Source: CAVSWT01 sp963777515
GTDB lineage: Bacteria; Bacteroidota; Ignavibacteria; Ignavibacteriales; Ignavibacteriaceae
Direction: 5' to 3'
Assembly: GCA_963777515.1 (NCBI GenBank)
Contig: CAVZQU010000007.1
Coordinates: 434,001 to 498,000, forward strand
Length of the DNA: 64,000 nt
In this document: positions 1-9,604 of the stretch, in pieces
Layout of the letters: each line of letters opens with the position of its first letter
How positions within the stretch are numbered: the first letter of the stretch is position 1
Program-made: the position numbers and the translations under genes
Notes under the pieces: generated by a model
The model's input: the letters and a program-made list of their open reading frames with translations, nothing else
Told to the model about the DNA's origin: nothing
Database searches by the model: none

Positions 1-161
1 TGTGAGCAAGCAATAATCAGGATCAATAAAAAGTATTTAAAACTCATTAAAAACCTTTTTCAAATTCAGTTCATAACATAGATTTTTGAACGCTATGGAA
101 CAAGGGGGAAAAATTGCCAAGACGCATTTTTACAAACACTTATGAGCTATATATCTCTCAA

Positions 162-1859
162 TTATTCAAAATTCAACTTGATAGAAGTCCAAAAATTATT
201 ATCATTAGAAATTACATTTTCAGAAGAATACCTTTGGTGCTGAAATACGAAATCAAAATATATTCCGTAAGTCAATTCCCATTCAAAATTAAAATTAATA
301 TAGTCTTTAACTTCCCTTATTCCATCTAATAAGTAAGCAAAAGGAGAATCTTCACTTCTATAATTTTGCAGATCATCTCCACCTACATTTTTTATTAAAT
401 TCCCACTTCCATCATAAATATTTCTGCCGTGAAGCTGATGTTCATATTTAATTCCTGCAGATATTTGGGAAGTAAATCGATAATCAAGTTGTAACGAAAA
501 TAATGTAGAATTCGGCTGTAAATTTGAACCAAGCAGATATCCATTTGTAGTGTAGGTTAAATCAGCGTATCCTCCCGGATGAGAAAAGATATACGGTCTA
601 AGTTGTATATATTCAATTCTGAAAATCATATTATCAGGCAAAATTGGCTCAGTAAAAAAACCTCCTATTTGCCAGGCGGTACCATTGTTACTCCCGGCCC
701 ATTCACCTTTAAATAATCTTTTAAAGTTTATATCGTCAAACATAATTGACGAATTTAATTCTAAACCATCAGTAAATAAAAATCTTCCGTCAAAAGTTAG
801 AAACGAGTTGTCAAGATCATTCATCGACCTCTGTGCTGACTCCCAGAATAAAAACGGATTTAAATACGCTAATTCAAACGGACGATTGGAATATATTACT
901 GATTGTGAAACACCAAGATTTAATGAAGTTATTGGATTGTAATTCAACCTGCTGATTGCTACATACTTTGCCGGCTTAGTTCGTATATCTAAATTTAATG
1001 AATCAACATGAAAATCAATTCTTGGATGGACCAGCCAGCCATGAATAAAAGAATAACTCAAAGTTTTATAAGCGATGTTAAATTTAACAAAATCAAATAT
1101 GGGAGGATTATTTCCGAGCTGCAGTTTATTAGTATATCCTGTCCCCCATAAAATTCTTTCCCTTCCAAGCTGAAGATTTAATATTCCTTTTTCAAATCGT
1201 AAATATCCTTCTGTGTTGTCAAAATTATTCAAGCCTGTGTTGTTGAAAGTAAAACTCTGTTCAACTCTTTGATCCAATCTTGCAACATTACGATTACCCA
1301 TTTCTATTCCGTTAGTAGCTTTTACGTAAAATCCGAACCAACCATCATAAGAACCTCTTGCAATTCCTCCAAAATCAAATAGGAATGAGTTATTTTTAAA
1401 ACCGGAACTGTATATATATTTGTATTCTACCGATGGTTCTATACTGAAATTAATTAATGAATCGTTAAAAGAATATAAGTGCTTTTGCATATCTTCTGTT
1501 AGATTATTAAGAAAATCAGACGGGAATTTATCAAAGAGATCTAATGCAGCGTTTTCCAATTTATTAGGAGGATAAATTTTTTCTTCCATTCTCTCCAAAA
1601 ATTCAAAATCAACTTTCGATAATTTTGATTTGTTTTTTCCAATTTCGTTAAGCAATTCAATAATCTTTTTTCTTGATAATGGAATGACCACATCATTATA
1701 ATTTTTAATAACGCCTTGTACTTGCATTTTTTTTAAAAATAAATAAACCGGATGACCGGCAGGAATATTCTCAATTTGTGAATAAAGAAATATTTGATAT
1801 GACCAGATAGATAATAATACGAATGAAATTATTTTTAAAAATGAAATCTGTCTCATCAA
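162..1859 (-). CDS. Wzi-like capsule assembly outer-membrane protein
   Basis: The 565-aa product starts with a hydrophobic export signal (about residues 1-28). It continues as aromatic-rich, alternating segments typical of an outer-membrane beta-barrel, with no enzymatic motif. It resembles the Wzi-type capsule assembly family, which helps anchor or organise surface polysaccharide on the outer membrane; this is recognition by eye. It is the last gene of the minus-strand polysaccharide locus, 73 bases downstream of the CapD-like dehydratase, which supports an assembly role. A generic porin-like barrel is the alternative. Confidence 0.65.
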   Translation of the reverse strand: MMRQISFLKIISFVLLSIWSYQIFLYSQIENIPAGHPVYLFLKKMQVQGVIKNYNDVVIPLSRKKIIELLNEIGKNKSKLSKVDFEFLERMEEKIYPPNKLENAALDLFDKFPSDFLNNLTEDMQKHLYSFNDSLINFSIEPSVEYKYIYSSGFKNNSFLFDFGGIARGSYDGWFGFYVKATNGIEMGNRNVARLDQRVEQSFTFNNTGLNNFDNTEGYLRFEKGILNLQLGRERILWGTGYTNKLQLGNNPPIFDFVKFNIAYKTLSYSFIHGWLVHPRIDFHVDSLNLDIRTKPAKYVAISRLNYNPITSLNLGVSQSVIYSNRPFELAYLNPFLFWESAQRSMNDLDNSFLTFDGRFLFTDGLELNSSIMFDDINFKRLFKGEWAGSNNGTAWQIGGFFTEPILPDNMIFRIEYIQLRPYIFSHPGGYADLTYTTNGYLLGSNLQPNSTLFSLQLDYRFTSQISAGIKYEHQLHGRNIYDGSGNLIKNVGGDDLQNYRSEDSPFAYLLDGIREVKDYINFNFEWELTYGIYFDFVFQHQRYSSENVISNDNNFWTSIKLNFE

Positions 1860-1880
1860 ATTGAAGTGAATTTAGATTTG

Positions 1881-1895
1881 CCTGCTGCAAGCAGG
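1881..1895. repeat. Small hairpin between capsule genes
   Basis: Arms CCTGC and GCAGG are separated by five bases, and the hairpin is preceded by TTG. The TTGCCT...AGG arrangement resembles the nested hairpin module seen near 24961, 31683 and 40245. It sits between the dehydratase and Wzi-like genes. No T-tract follows on either strand, so a terminator role is not supported. Confidence 0.4.
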
Positions 1896-1932
1896 AAGGA
1901 TGAATTAACTTTTTAATTAATCTTCGTCAAAA

Positions 1933-3870
1933 CTATTTTGAAGAAGATTTAAATGAATTAAAGTCTAATGTATCATTCTCCATATTCTCAAAAACTATAT
2001 CAGCCTGCAAAGTTGGAACATAATTTTTGAAAAGCAAAAGCCATTCTTTCTTAGTAGCATTTCCAATCAATTGCTTAAAATCTTCGATCATAAAATCAAT
2101 AGAGGTTTTATTTTGCATATAAACCAGACGAGCTTTAAAAATCTTTGGATGATTTGTTGCTATAACACCTTCTTCTGCGGTTAAAACTTCCTCATACAAC
2201 TTTTCGCCTTCGCGAATACCGGTATATTCAATTTTTATATCCTTATCAGGAATCAAATTATTTAGCAAAATCAGATCTCTTGCTAAATCAACAATTTTTA
2301 TAGGTTCACCCATGTCAAGTACAAATACATCTCCGCTTTTACCAGTTACTGCAGCTTGAAGAACGAGGGCAACAGCTTCCGGAATGGTCATGAAAAATCT
2401 TCTCATTTCAGGATGTGTAATAGTAATTGGTCCACCATTTTTTAATTGTTCAATAAAAATCGGTAGTGCACTTCCCCTGCTGCCAATTACATTTCCAAAC
2501 CTTACTGCGACAAAATTTGTCGAACCATATTTCCCTGCACCTGTAACAATATGTTCAGCAATTCTTTTCGAAGCACCCATTATACTGGTTGGATTAACTG
2601 CTTTATCCGTGGAAATGAAAATAAAGTTTTTCACATTATATATGATAGAAAGATCCGATAAAATCTTTGTCCCGAGAATGTTAACTCTAACAGCTTCTTC
2701 AGGAAATTTTTCCATCACAGGAACATGTTTATAAGCTGCGGCATGGAAGACTGTATCCGGCTTAAACTCTGAGAATATCTTTTCAATCTTTTGTTCATTT
2801 GAAATATCACATAAAAACATTTGAATATTCGCAGATGGGAAATTGCGAGAAAGTTGTATTTCAAGATTGGCCAGGTCACTTTCATTTACATCTAATATAC
2901 CAATTTGTTCAGGTATATAATTTAAAACCTGATGAGAAATTTCGGACCCAATCGAACCGGCAGCACCAGTAATAAGAACTCGCTTTCCTTTTAAAAAGCC
3001 AATGATCTCTTTTGTATTTATGGAAACTGCTTGCCTGCCGATTAAATCACTTAAATCTATATCACGAATATCCTTAACCCCTACTTGAAATGAATTCGAA
3101 ACATCATTAACAGAATTAATAACTTTAATATCAGTTATTCCAGCATCACGTGACATATTCAAAATTTTTCTATGAAACTGACGGTCAGCCGAAAGAACAG
3201 AAATGAGAATAGATTCAATATTATATTTGCTAATAATTTCTTTTAATTGGCTGGTTTTTCCTAATACTCTGATTCCCTGCAAATAAATATTTTGTTTAAT
3301 TGGGTCATCATCAACAAAACCAACTGGATGGAAACTTCTTTTAGGGCTTCTTTTAATATCGCGAATAAGCTGTTCCCCGCTGCTGCCTGCACCAATTATT
3401 AAGGTTCTTTTTAATTCTGAAGTACCAATACTTTGACGCATTACTTCAACATACATTCTTTTGGAAATTTTAAATCCGGATGAAATTAGAAAGGTTAAAC
3501 CTAGATCAATTAATAAAATACTTCGCGGGAAGTTTGAAAAAACCGGGAACTGGGTACCATAAATTATAACAAACAAAATCCCGCTGCTTAAAATGCTTGC
3601 CTTGGCAATATTTGCAACATCCTGAAGTGATACCAATCGCCATGAAATGTTGTAAAGTTTAAATGAATAAAAAACTACTACTTTAACCGGAATGAAAATA
3701 AGCATGAAAAGGAAGAGATTTTTTCCGAATTCTTCAAGTCCGTTAAATTCACTTCTGATATGAAAAGCCCAATAAAGTGAAAGTGAAAAAGAGATTACAT
3801 CAAGAAGTATAAATAGTAATTTTCTTTTAAGGAATGACGGATACAAAATATTAGAAATAATTTTTTTCAT
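1933..3870 (-). CDS. WbpM/CapD-type nucleotide-sugar 4,6-dehydratase/epimerase
   Basis: The 645-aa protein has four N-terminal membrane segments (about residues 15-135), a first nucleotide-binding domain with GAGSSGEQ near residue 160, and a second SDR domain with TGAAGSIGSE near residue 301. The active-site stretch STDKAVNPTSIMGASKR (about 420-436) has the Met-x3-Lys form characteristic of the WbpM/CapD/FlaA1 group, in place of Tyr-x3-Lys. Family members convert UDP-N-acetylhexosamines to 4-keto-6-deoxy sugars at the inner membrane. Its start overlaps the sugar-transferase stop by four bases, indicating translational coupling. Confidence 0.9.
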   Translation of the reverse strand: MKKIISNILYPSFLKRKLLFILLDVISFSLSLYWAFHIRSEFNGLEEFGKNLFLFMLIFIPVKVVVFYSFKLYNISWRLVSLQDVANIAKASILSSGILFVIIYGTQFPVFSNFPRSILLIDLGLTFLISSGFKISKRMYVEVMRQSIGTSELKRTLIIGAGSSGEQLIRDIKRSPKRSFHPVGFVDDDPIKQNIYLQGIRVLGKTSQLKEIISKYNIESILISVLSADRQFHRKILNMSRDAGITDIKVINSVNDVSNSFQVGVKDIRDIDLSDLIGRQAVSINTKEIIGFLKGKRVLITGAAGSIGSEISHQVLNYIPEQIGILDVNESDLANLEIQLSRNFPSANIQMFLCDISNEQKIEKIFSEFKPDTVFHAAAYKHVPVMEKFPEEAVRVNILGTKILSDLSIIYNVKNFIFISTDKAVNPTSIMGASKRIAEHIVTGAGKYGSTNFVAVRFGNVIGSRGSALPIFIEQLKNGGPITITHPEMRRFFMTIPEAVALVLQAAVTGKSGDVFVLDMGEPIKIVDLARDLILLNNLIPDKDIKIEYTGIREGEKLYEEVLTAEEGVIATNHPKIFKARLVYMQNKTSIDFMIEDFKQLIGNATKKEWLLLFKNYVPTLQADIVFENMENDTLDFNSFKSSSK

Positions 3871-4466
3871 TTAAAAATAGTTCTTACGGTTGCAAATATA
3901 ATTTTAATATCAACTAAAAAGGAAATTTCCTTTAAATATTTTTTATATAGATTTATTTTTTGAGGAAGTATTTCATCTAAATAAAAATTCTCTCTATCAA
4001 CCCGATTGCTTAAAAGTTTTTCTTCGTTTCTAAATGCCAACGAAGCATAATCAGATATCCCGGGTTTAATTGATAATATATCCGAGTACTCAACCTGATA
4101 ATAATTAGCATATTTGAAAACTTCCGGACGCGGCCCGACAATACTCATATCCCCAATAAAAACATTTATAAATTGCGGGAGTTCATCTAATTTGAATTTT
4201 CTTAAAATCTTGCCAATCTTAGTCACCCTTTTATCATCCGAGGAGGATAAATTTATATCAATCTTATCGGCGTCTTTTATCATCGTTCTAAATTTAATGA
4301 CCTTAAATTCCTTCCAATTTTTGCCAACTCTCTTTTGTAAATAAAATACCGGAAAGCCGGATGTAACAACAATTCCAAAAGCAATAACAATAAATATTGG
4401 CAGAAGCAAAATTAAAGCCAAAAATGAAACAATTGTATCAAACACTTTTTTTACAAAAAAATACAT
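3867..4466 (-). CDS. Initiating sugar-phosphate transferase (bacterial sugar transferase family)
   Basis: This 199-aa protein has one N-terminal membrane segment followed by the PF02397 core: KRVGKNWKEFKVIKFRTM, then LDELPQFINV and GDMSIVGPRPE. Short members of this family (PglC/WcaJ catalytic type) move a sugar-1-phosphate from a nucleotide sugar onto undecaprenyl phosphate and so start repeat-unit assembly. It is probably the priming enzyme of this locus. It is four-base overlapped with the downstream dehydratase, which may supply its substrate. The exact sugar cannot be read from the sequence. Confidence 0.9.
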   Translation of the reverse strand: MYFFVKKVFDTIVSFLALILLLPIFIVIAFGIVVTSGFPVFYLQKRVGKNWKEFKVIKFRTMIKDADKIDINLSSSDDKRVTKIGKILRKFKLDELPQFINVFIGDMSIVGPRPEVFKYANYYQVEYSDILSIKPGISDYASLAFRNEEKLLSNRVDRENFYLDEILPQKINLYKKYLKEISFLVDIKIIFATVRTIFK

Positions 4467-4547
4467 AGATTAAATTTATTAGCTGATTAAATACGCCAAA
4501 GTTGAGTATTTTTTACCGTTTTTAATAAAGATTTCTAATATTTGACA

Positions 4548-5708
4548 CTACTTAAGATATTTTGAGATTGTTTTTTCTATTGAAAAAATGACCTTTTCGA
4601 TCTGCTCTTTTGTCATCCCTGGCCAGATTGGTAAAGAAATCATATTAGGATAGACTTTTTCAGATATAGGGAAATCACCAAATTTTAATTTGAAAGTATT
4701 TTTATAATAAGGATGCCTGTAAAGAGGAATAAAATGCACACTTGTTCCAATTCCTTCTTTTTTTAATTCATCTATAAATTTAGATCTATTGATATTCAAC
4801 TTTTTGAAATTAATTAGGATAGGATATAAATGATGTGATGATTCTCTATCATTCTTAGTCTTAAAAATTTTTATAAGCTCATTTTTTTCGAATGCTGCAT
4901 TGTACTTATTATATATTTTCTTTCGAAGTTCCAGCATCTTTTTTAATTTTTTCAATTGAGCTAACCCCAGAGCGGCCTGGATATCTGTAAAATTATATTT
5001 ATAGCCAGGGGCCACAACTTCATAATACCAATTCCCTTTTTCCGAATACCTATTCCATGCATCTTTATCTATACCATGCAAACGCATGATTGAACATCTT
5101 TCTGCTATATCCTTATTATTAGTACAAATCATTCCTCCTTCGCCCGTCGCAAGTGTTTTTGTTGCATAAAAACTAAAACAAGTTACATCACCTATTGTTC
5201 CTATCATTTTATTTTTATAATAAGCTGGCAGTGCATGGGCAGCATCTTCAATTATCTTTAAATTATGCTTTTTTGTTATCGCAATTATTTCATCCATGTC
5301 ACAAGGTTGTCCACCATAATGAACTGGAATAATAGCTTTAGTTTTCGATGTTATTTTCTTTTCAATTTCATTCGGATTGATATTGAGAGTATCTTCTTGA
5401 ACATCTACAATAACCGGCTTCGCTCCAAAGTAGCAAACAATTTCCGCAGTTGCCGTAAAAGTAATAGATGGAATTATCACTTCATCATTAGGTTTTAATC
5501 CAATGGCTTCCAAAGATAGATGCGCTGCTGCTGTCCAAGAACTTACAGATACAGAAAATTTAGATCCGATAAACTTGTTGAACTCACTTTCAAATCTCAA
5601 AGTCTTTGGTCCCGTTGTCCACCATCCGGATTTTATTGTATCAACAACTTCGTTGATTTCTTCTTCAGATTGATACGGTTTATGAAATTGGATGAAGTTA
5701 GTTTTCAT
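4548..5708 (-). CDS. DegT/DnrJ/EryC1/StrS family sugar aminotransferase
   Basis: The 386-aa protein matches the family's usual length. It carries SFYATKTLATGEGG, whose Lys near residue 184 is the PLP Schiff-base lysine, preceded by the EDAAHA cofactor-binding stretch (about 154-159). Such enzymes transaminate 4-keto (or 3-keto) nucleotide sugars; the nearby CapD-like dehydratase would make a suitable 4-keto substrate (inference). It follows a second, frame-broken DegT gene by 30 bases. Confidence 0.92.
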   Translation of the reverse strand: MKTNFIQFHKPYQSEEEINEVVDTIKSGWWTTGPKTLRFESEFNKFIGSKFSVSVSSWTAAAHLSLEAIGLKPNDEVIIPSITFTATAEIVCYFGAKPVIVDVQEDTLNINPNEIEKKITSKTKAIIPVHYGGQPCDMDEIIAITKKHNLKIIEDAAHALPAYYKNKMIGTIGDVTCFSFYATKTLATGEGGMICTNNKDIAERCSIMRLHGIDKDAWNRYSEKGNWYYEVVAPGYKYNFTDIQAALGLAQLKKLKKMLELRKKIYNKYNAAFEKNELIKIFKTKNDRESSHHLYPILINFKKLNINRSKFIDELKKEGIGTSVHFIPLYRHPYYKNTFKLKFGDFPISEKVYPNMISLPIWPGMTKEQIEKVIFSIEKTISKYLK

Positions 5709-5738
5709 TAATAAACTTTATTTAAATCACTATTGGAA

Positions 5739-6885
5739 TTATACAATTAGTTCCAAATTATTTTTTAAGAATTTAAGAACCTTCCGATTATCTTTTATGT
5801 CAGTCGGCAAATTCACAATCATACTTGAGATTTTTACTGCTTGTGGAAAAAATTCTTTATTAAAATTCCATCTTTCCAAGTTTTCTTTAATTGGGTGAAG
5901 AGGTGAAATAAACCAATCTCCAAGACTAATATTTTGCTGCTGTGCAATTTCAAAAAATTGTTGACGGTTTTTTACAAGTAATGGATATTTAAGAAATAAA
6001 TGATTATCAAAAAGATTTTCTTCTACAAAATTTTTGTTGTTAGCTTTCAAAAACTTTGTGTAATCTTGTGCATTTTTTTTTCGCAAAAGATTTAGATTAT
6101 CTAATTTTTTTATCTGTTTTATTCCTTCATTTATTTGCACTGTAGATATATTCTTAAAAAATCTGTTTGGTTTTTCTGTCCCCGTTAATTCCTCTCCTTG
6201 TGATGAACCGATTATTAAATTATGTTTACTTAAAAATCTAAATATTTTAACAAGAGCGTTCTGAGTAAATTCATTAACTAAATATTTTCTAAACGGTATT
6301 AAAAAAGATAAGGTGAATTTATCAATAAAAGAAGGCTTAAACTTATCTCCTTCTAATTCATTTACTTTTTGAATGAGTAATTTATTATTGACAACTAAAA
6401 ATCCTCCAATTCCTGTAGAAAATGGCTTATTCCATTGGGTAGAATAAAAAGCAGCATCGCAATAAGACCCATTAGGTTGGCCATTATAAAGACCTCCAAA
6501 TCCGTGTGTACAATCTTCGATTGTAAATAAATTATTCTCTTTTGCTATTTGTATTATTTGTTCAATGTTAGAAGAAAGGCCAAATGTATTTTGACATATA
6601 ATTACTTTAGTTTTATTTGTTACTGCTTCTTTAAGTTTTTTGAATGAGACATTAAAATTGTTGAGGATTTATATCAACATAAACAGGTTTTGCTCCTAAA
6701 TAAATTATGGAGTTAGGAACAACCACACACGTAAAAGCCGGTAAGATAATTTCATCACCTTCCTTTACTCCCATTGCTTTAAGAGCTGCGTAAAGAGCAA
6801 CCCTCCCCTTCCAATAGAGAAAAATATTATCAGAACTACATCCTAAAACAGATGCAATTGCTTTTTTATATGTGTTCTCATTCAT
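5739..6885 (-). CDS. Second DegT-family aminotransferase, interrupted by one frameshift
   Basis: Residues 1-77 read from 6885 to a stop at about 6652. Removing one base from the T run there (TTTTAA in the gene sense) restores a continuous reading frame through 6140 to 5739, giving about 381 aa. The restored middle contains EDCTHGFGG and STQWNKPFSTGIGG, so the PLP lysine (about residue 153) is kept. The ATG directly follows the TGA of the upstream GT2 gene. The protein is only distantly similar to its neighbour, so it probably acts on a different sugar. The single homopolymer break suggests sequence error or a very recent mutation. Confidence 0.8.
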
Positions 6886-7905
6886 TCAATTTTTCTTTAA
6901 TAAATAATCAATCCTCAATAATCCGATTAATGAGCCCACCCCATATGAGAAATGCAAAATCCAAAAAGTAAATATTATATAAAAAAAGGAAGTACTCTTA
7001 TCAGAAATTTTCGCAGTCATTATAATTGTCATTAATGAATACAAAATAAAACTGATTGCCGAAATTATTCCAATAATAGGTGTCCAACTCATCAATAACA
7101 ATGGTACTATCAAAGACAACAAAAATAATAATGGAATAAAGTGCCTTATACTTAATGAATTGAATTGTTTCGTAATGTATACTGTTAAAATATTCCAAAG
7201 ACCATTTTGAAAACTATTTTTTAAGATTCCTAAAAAATTTTCGCGGGCGTAGTATGTACATTTAGCAGATGGAATTAAGTATATTTTTTTATTCGCATTG
7301 ATTAATCTTTTGGATAATTCTATATCGTGATTTCTAATTAATCTTTCATTATATAATCCAATATCAATCAATAGACTTTTTTTATAAATACCAAATGGAA
7401 CAGTATCAACTTGTCTTGGATGTTCTGCACCAACTCTAAACATTGAATTCCCTACTCCAAACTTATTTGCTAAAACCTTACTAATGGAAATAGTTTTTTT
7501 ATTTTTATTTTTTACATCTGTTAGCATAAAACCACCGACAACATTGGCATTTAATTCGTTAATAGCTTTTATAAGTTCCGTGATATAACTTTTCGAAAAA
7601 GATGAATGAGCGCTTGCAATCATAATAAAATTACTTTTTGCATTTCTGATGCCAATATTTAAAGCGTGGGGGGTAATTATTTTCGGATTATTTAGAAGCT
7701 TAATGAAAGAATATTTTTTTTGAATTTGTTGAATTATTTTTTTTGTATTGTCCGAGCTTTCACCATCAACAACTAATATTTCTAATAATTCATTTGGATA
7801 GTCCATTTCAACAAATGACAAGAGGCATTGTTCAATATAATTTTCCTCATTTTTACATGGGATTATGATTGAAATTGTTTTATCACCATTATTTAATTTA
7901 TCCAT
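6886..7905 (-). CDS. Glycosyltransferase family 2
   Basis: The 339-aa protein has the GT2 (GT-A fold) opening SIIIPCKNEENYIEQ, followed by ILVVDGESSDNT (first acidic metal/UDP site), with about three hydrophobic C-terminal segments (residues 250-330) that would tether it to the membrane. It probably adds one sugar of the repeat unit on the cytoplasmic side. It overlaps the upstream acyltransferase by eight bases and abuts the downstream DegT gene with no gap, a tightly coupled arrangement. Donor and acceptor are unknown. Confidence 0.88.
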   Translation of the reverse strand: MDKLNNGDKTISIIIPCKNEENYIEQCLLSFVEMDYPNELLEILVVDGESSDNTKKIIQQIQKKYSFIKLLNNPKIITPHALNIGIRNAKSNFIMIASAHSSFSKSYITELIKAINELNANVVGGFMLTDVKNKNKKTISISKVLANKFGVGNSMFRVGAEHPRQVDTVPFGIYKKSLLIDIGLYNERLIRNHDIELSKRLINANKKIYLIPSAKCTYYARENFLGILKNSFQNGLWNILTVYITKQFNSLSIRHFIPLLFLLSLIVPLLLMSWTPIIGIISAISFILYSLMTIIMTAKISDKSTSFFYIIFTFWILHFSYGVGSLIGLLRIDYLLKKN

Positions 7906-8410
7906 CTGTTATTTTCTGTTCCATCAATTTGATTACTTTAACAGGATTCCCCACGGAAGTGCTATTATCGGGAACACTTTTATTTACCAAAGATGCAGCT
8001 CCAATTATTGCATTCTCCCCAATACAGATACCATCTCTACCAGCAATTATTGTAGCACGCATTCCGATATATGCTCCTTTTTTAATCAAGATATCTGTAT
8101 GTATTTGATCCTTTCCATGCAAAGCAAAATAACATCCATAAGAAATGGTTACATTATCTTCAATTATTGTACACTTTGGTTCTAAATCATCAAGATAGCA
8201 CTTCATACCAATGAAAACATTTTTCCCTATCTTATATCCAACTAAATAACGGTATAAAAATATTCTTAAATTCGAAAACGGTATATTGGGAATTAATACA
8301 ACATTGAAAAATTTACGGATTGGTTTCCAGATAATTAACCACAAAGGATACTTCGCATAATATGGGACTTGTTTCTTTTGGACCTTATAATATAGTTCAG
8401 CAATTTTCAT
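7898..8410 (-). CDS. Hexapeptide-repeat (left-handed beta-helix) acyltransferase
   Basis: This 170-aa protein has isoleucine-rich hexapeptide repeats (for example IGKNVFIGMKCYLDD, IIEDNVTI, ILIKKGAYIGMRATIIAG, IGENAIIGAAS) and ends in the family-typical VGNPVKVIK. The length and pattern fit WcaF/NodL-like O-acetyltransferases that acetylate a sugar using acetyl-CoA. In this locus it probably decorates the polysaccharide repeat. It overlaps the next gene by eight bases. Confidence 0.85.
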   Translation of the reverse strand: MKIAELYYKVQKKQVPYYAKYPLWLIIWKPIRKFFNVVLIPNIPFSNLRIFLYRYLVGYKIGKNVFIGMKCYLDDLEPKCTIIEDNVTISYGCYFALHGKDQIHTDILIKKGAYIGMRATIIAGRDGICIGENAIIGAASLVNKSVPDNSTSVGNPVKVIKLMEQKITDG

Positions 8411-8471
8411 GTCTTATTTAATATGACGTAATTATATTTTTATACTATCTATAATATAAAAAGTTAAAAGA

Positions 8472-9596
8472 TTAATTTTTACTATTTGTATTAACTTCTA
8501 ACAATTTCTTGTACATTTTAATCATATCTTCAACACTTTTATTCCAATCATATAATTTAAAAACTCTTTCTCTTCCGGCTTTCCCCATTTCATTTCTTAG
8601 TTTTTCATCTGTTACTAATTTTATAATTGCGTCTGCTGATTCATTTATATTTTTTCTATGTACTACAAATCCAGTAATATTTTTATCAACAACCTCAGTA
8701 AATCCGCTAACATCTGAGACTACTACCGGTTTTTCACAAGCTGAAGCTTCTAGAACAGCAACGCCAAAACTTTCACTGTCTTCGATTGACAATGCGACAT
8801 AAATATCAATTTGGTTGTGGTATTTAACAATATCTGAATAATTAATATAACCTGTAAAGTTAGTATCATTACTAACTCCTAATTCTATCGTTAACTTTTT
8901 AAGAGCATCTTCAAGACTACCTCCCCCGACAATTAATAATTTTAATGGAATGTTTGGTAATTTATCTTTAACAATCTTAAAAGATCTAATTAGATATTCT
9001 ATTCCATATTTTTCTTCCAAAGTTTTTACTGTCCCAATTATAATTTCATCTTTTTTTATTACTTCACTTTTTTTAAAAATGTTTGTATCTATTCCAAAAT
9101 GAATAACCTCAACTTTTTTATTAATAATTTTTTTTATTTGTTCTGCCATGGAATTACTGGTTGATAATATTTTATCACACTTATTTAAACTGTATTCCAT
9201 TATCTTTCTATGTATTATACTTATCAAAGGGAAATTATAAATATCGGCGCCCCAAACAGATATAACGTATGGATGGAAATTACAAAGTGCGCCAATAAAT
9301 CCGTAGCTAGAGGCGTAATGAGAATGTAGAATATCAGGATTAAATTCTTTGATTCGTCTTTGGATTTTCCTTATTGCCGTTAAGTAGATTACTTTATTAA
9401 ATTTAGTTTTTTTTTGATTTGCTATTTTATTTGAAATATTAAAAGATTCGGCAGAAACATTTTGTATGTCAGAATATATTTTATTATTAATTGGAGTTAA
9501 GCTCATTAAATGTATATTGATTCCAACTTTCGATAAAGCTCGTACCCATTTTATGGTATGAGAAGAATTAGCATCAGATAGAAGCAATACTTTCAT
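8472..9596 (-). CDS. Glycosyltransferase family 4
   Basis: The 374-aa protein is a GT-B fold enzyme. An N-terminal domain has the LLLSDANSSHTIKW start and a DILHSHYAS segment; a C-terminal Rossmann domain has the GT4 E-x7-E motif in ESFGVAVLEASACEKPVV. These retaining transferases use nucleotide-activated sugars. The gene lies eight bases downstream of the GT9 gene in the same operon, and the predicted product is cytoplasmic and membrane-associated. The sugar cannot be assigned. Confidence 0.9.
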   Translation of the reverse strand: MKVLLLSDANSSHTIKWVRALSKVGINIHLMSLTPINNKIYSDIQNVSAESFNISNKIANQKKTKFNKVIYLTAIRKIQRRIKEFNPDILHSHYASSYGFIGALCNFHPYVISVWGADIYNFPLISIIHRKIMEYSLNKCDKILSTSNSMAEQIKKIINKKVEVIHFGIDTNIFKKSEVIKKDEIIIGTVKTLEEKYGIEYLIRSFKIVKDKLPNIPLKLLIVGGGSLEDALKKLTIELGVSNDTNFTGYINYSDIVKYHNQIDIYVALSIEDSESFGVAVLEASACEKPVVVSDVSGFTEVVDKNITGFVVHRKNINESADAIIKLVTDEKLRNEMGKAGRERVFKLYDWNKSVEDMIKMYKKLLEVNTNSKN

Positions 9597-9604
9597 TTTT
9601 ATTT

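Noticed and set aside
114..329. Plus-strand ORF at the window start
   Set aside because: It lies opposite the Wzi-like gene's 3' end, has no family resemblance and no ribosome site.
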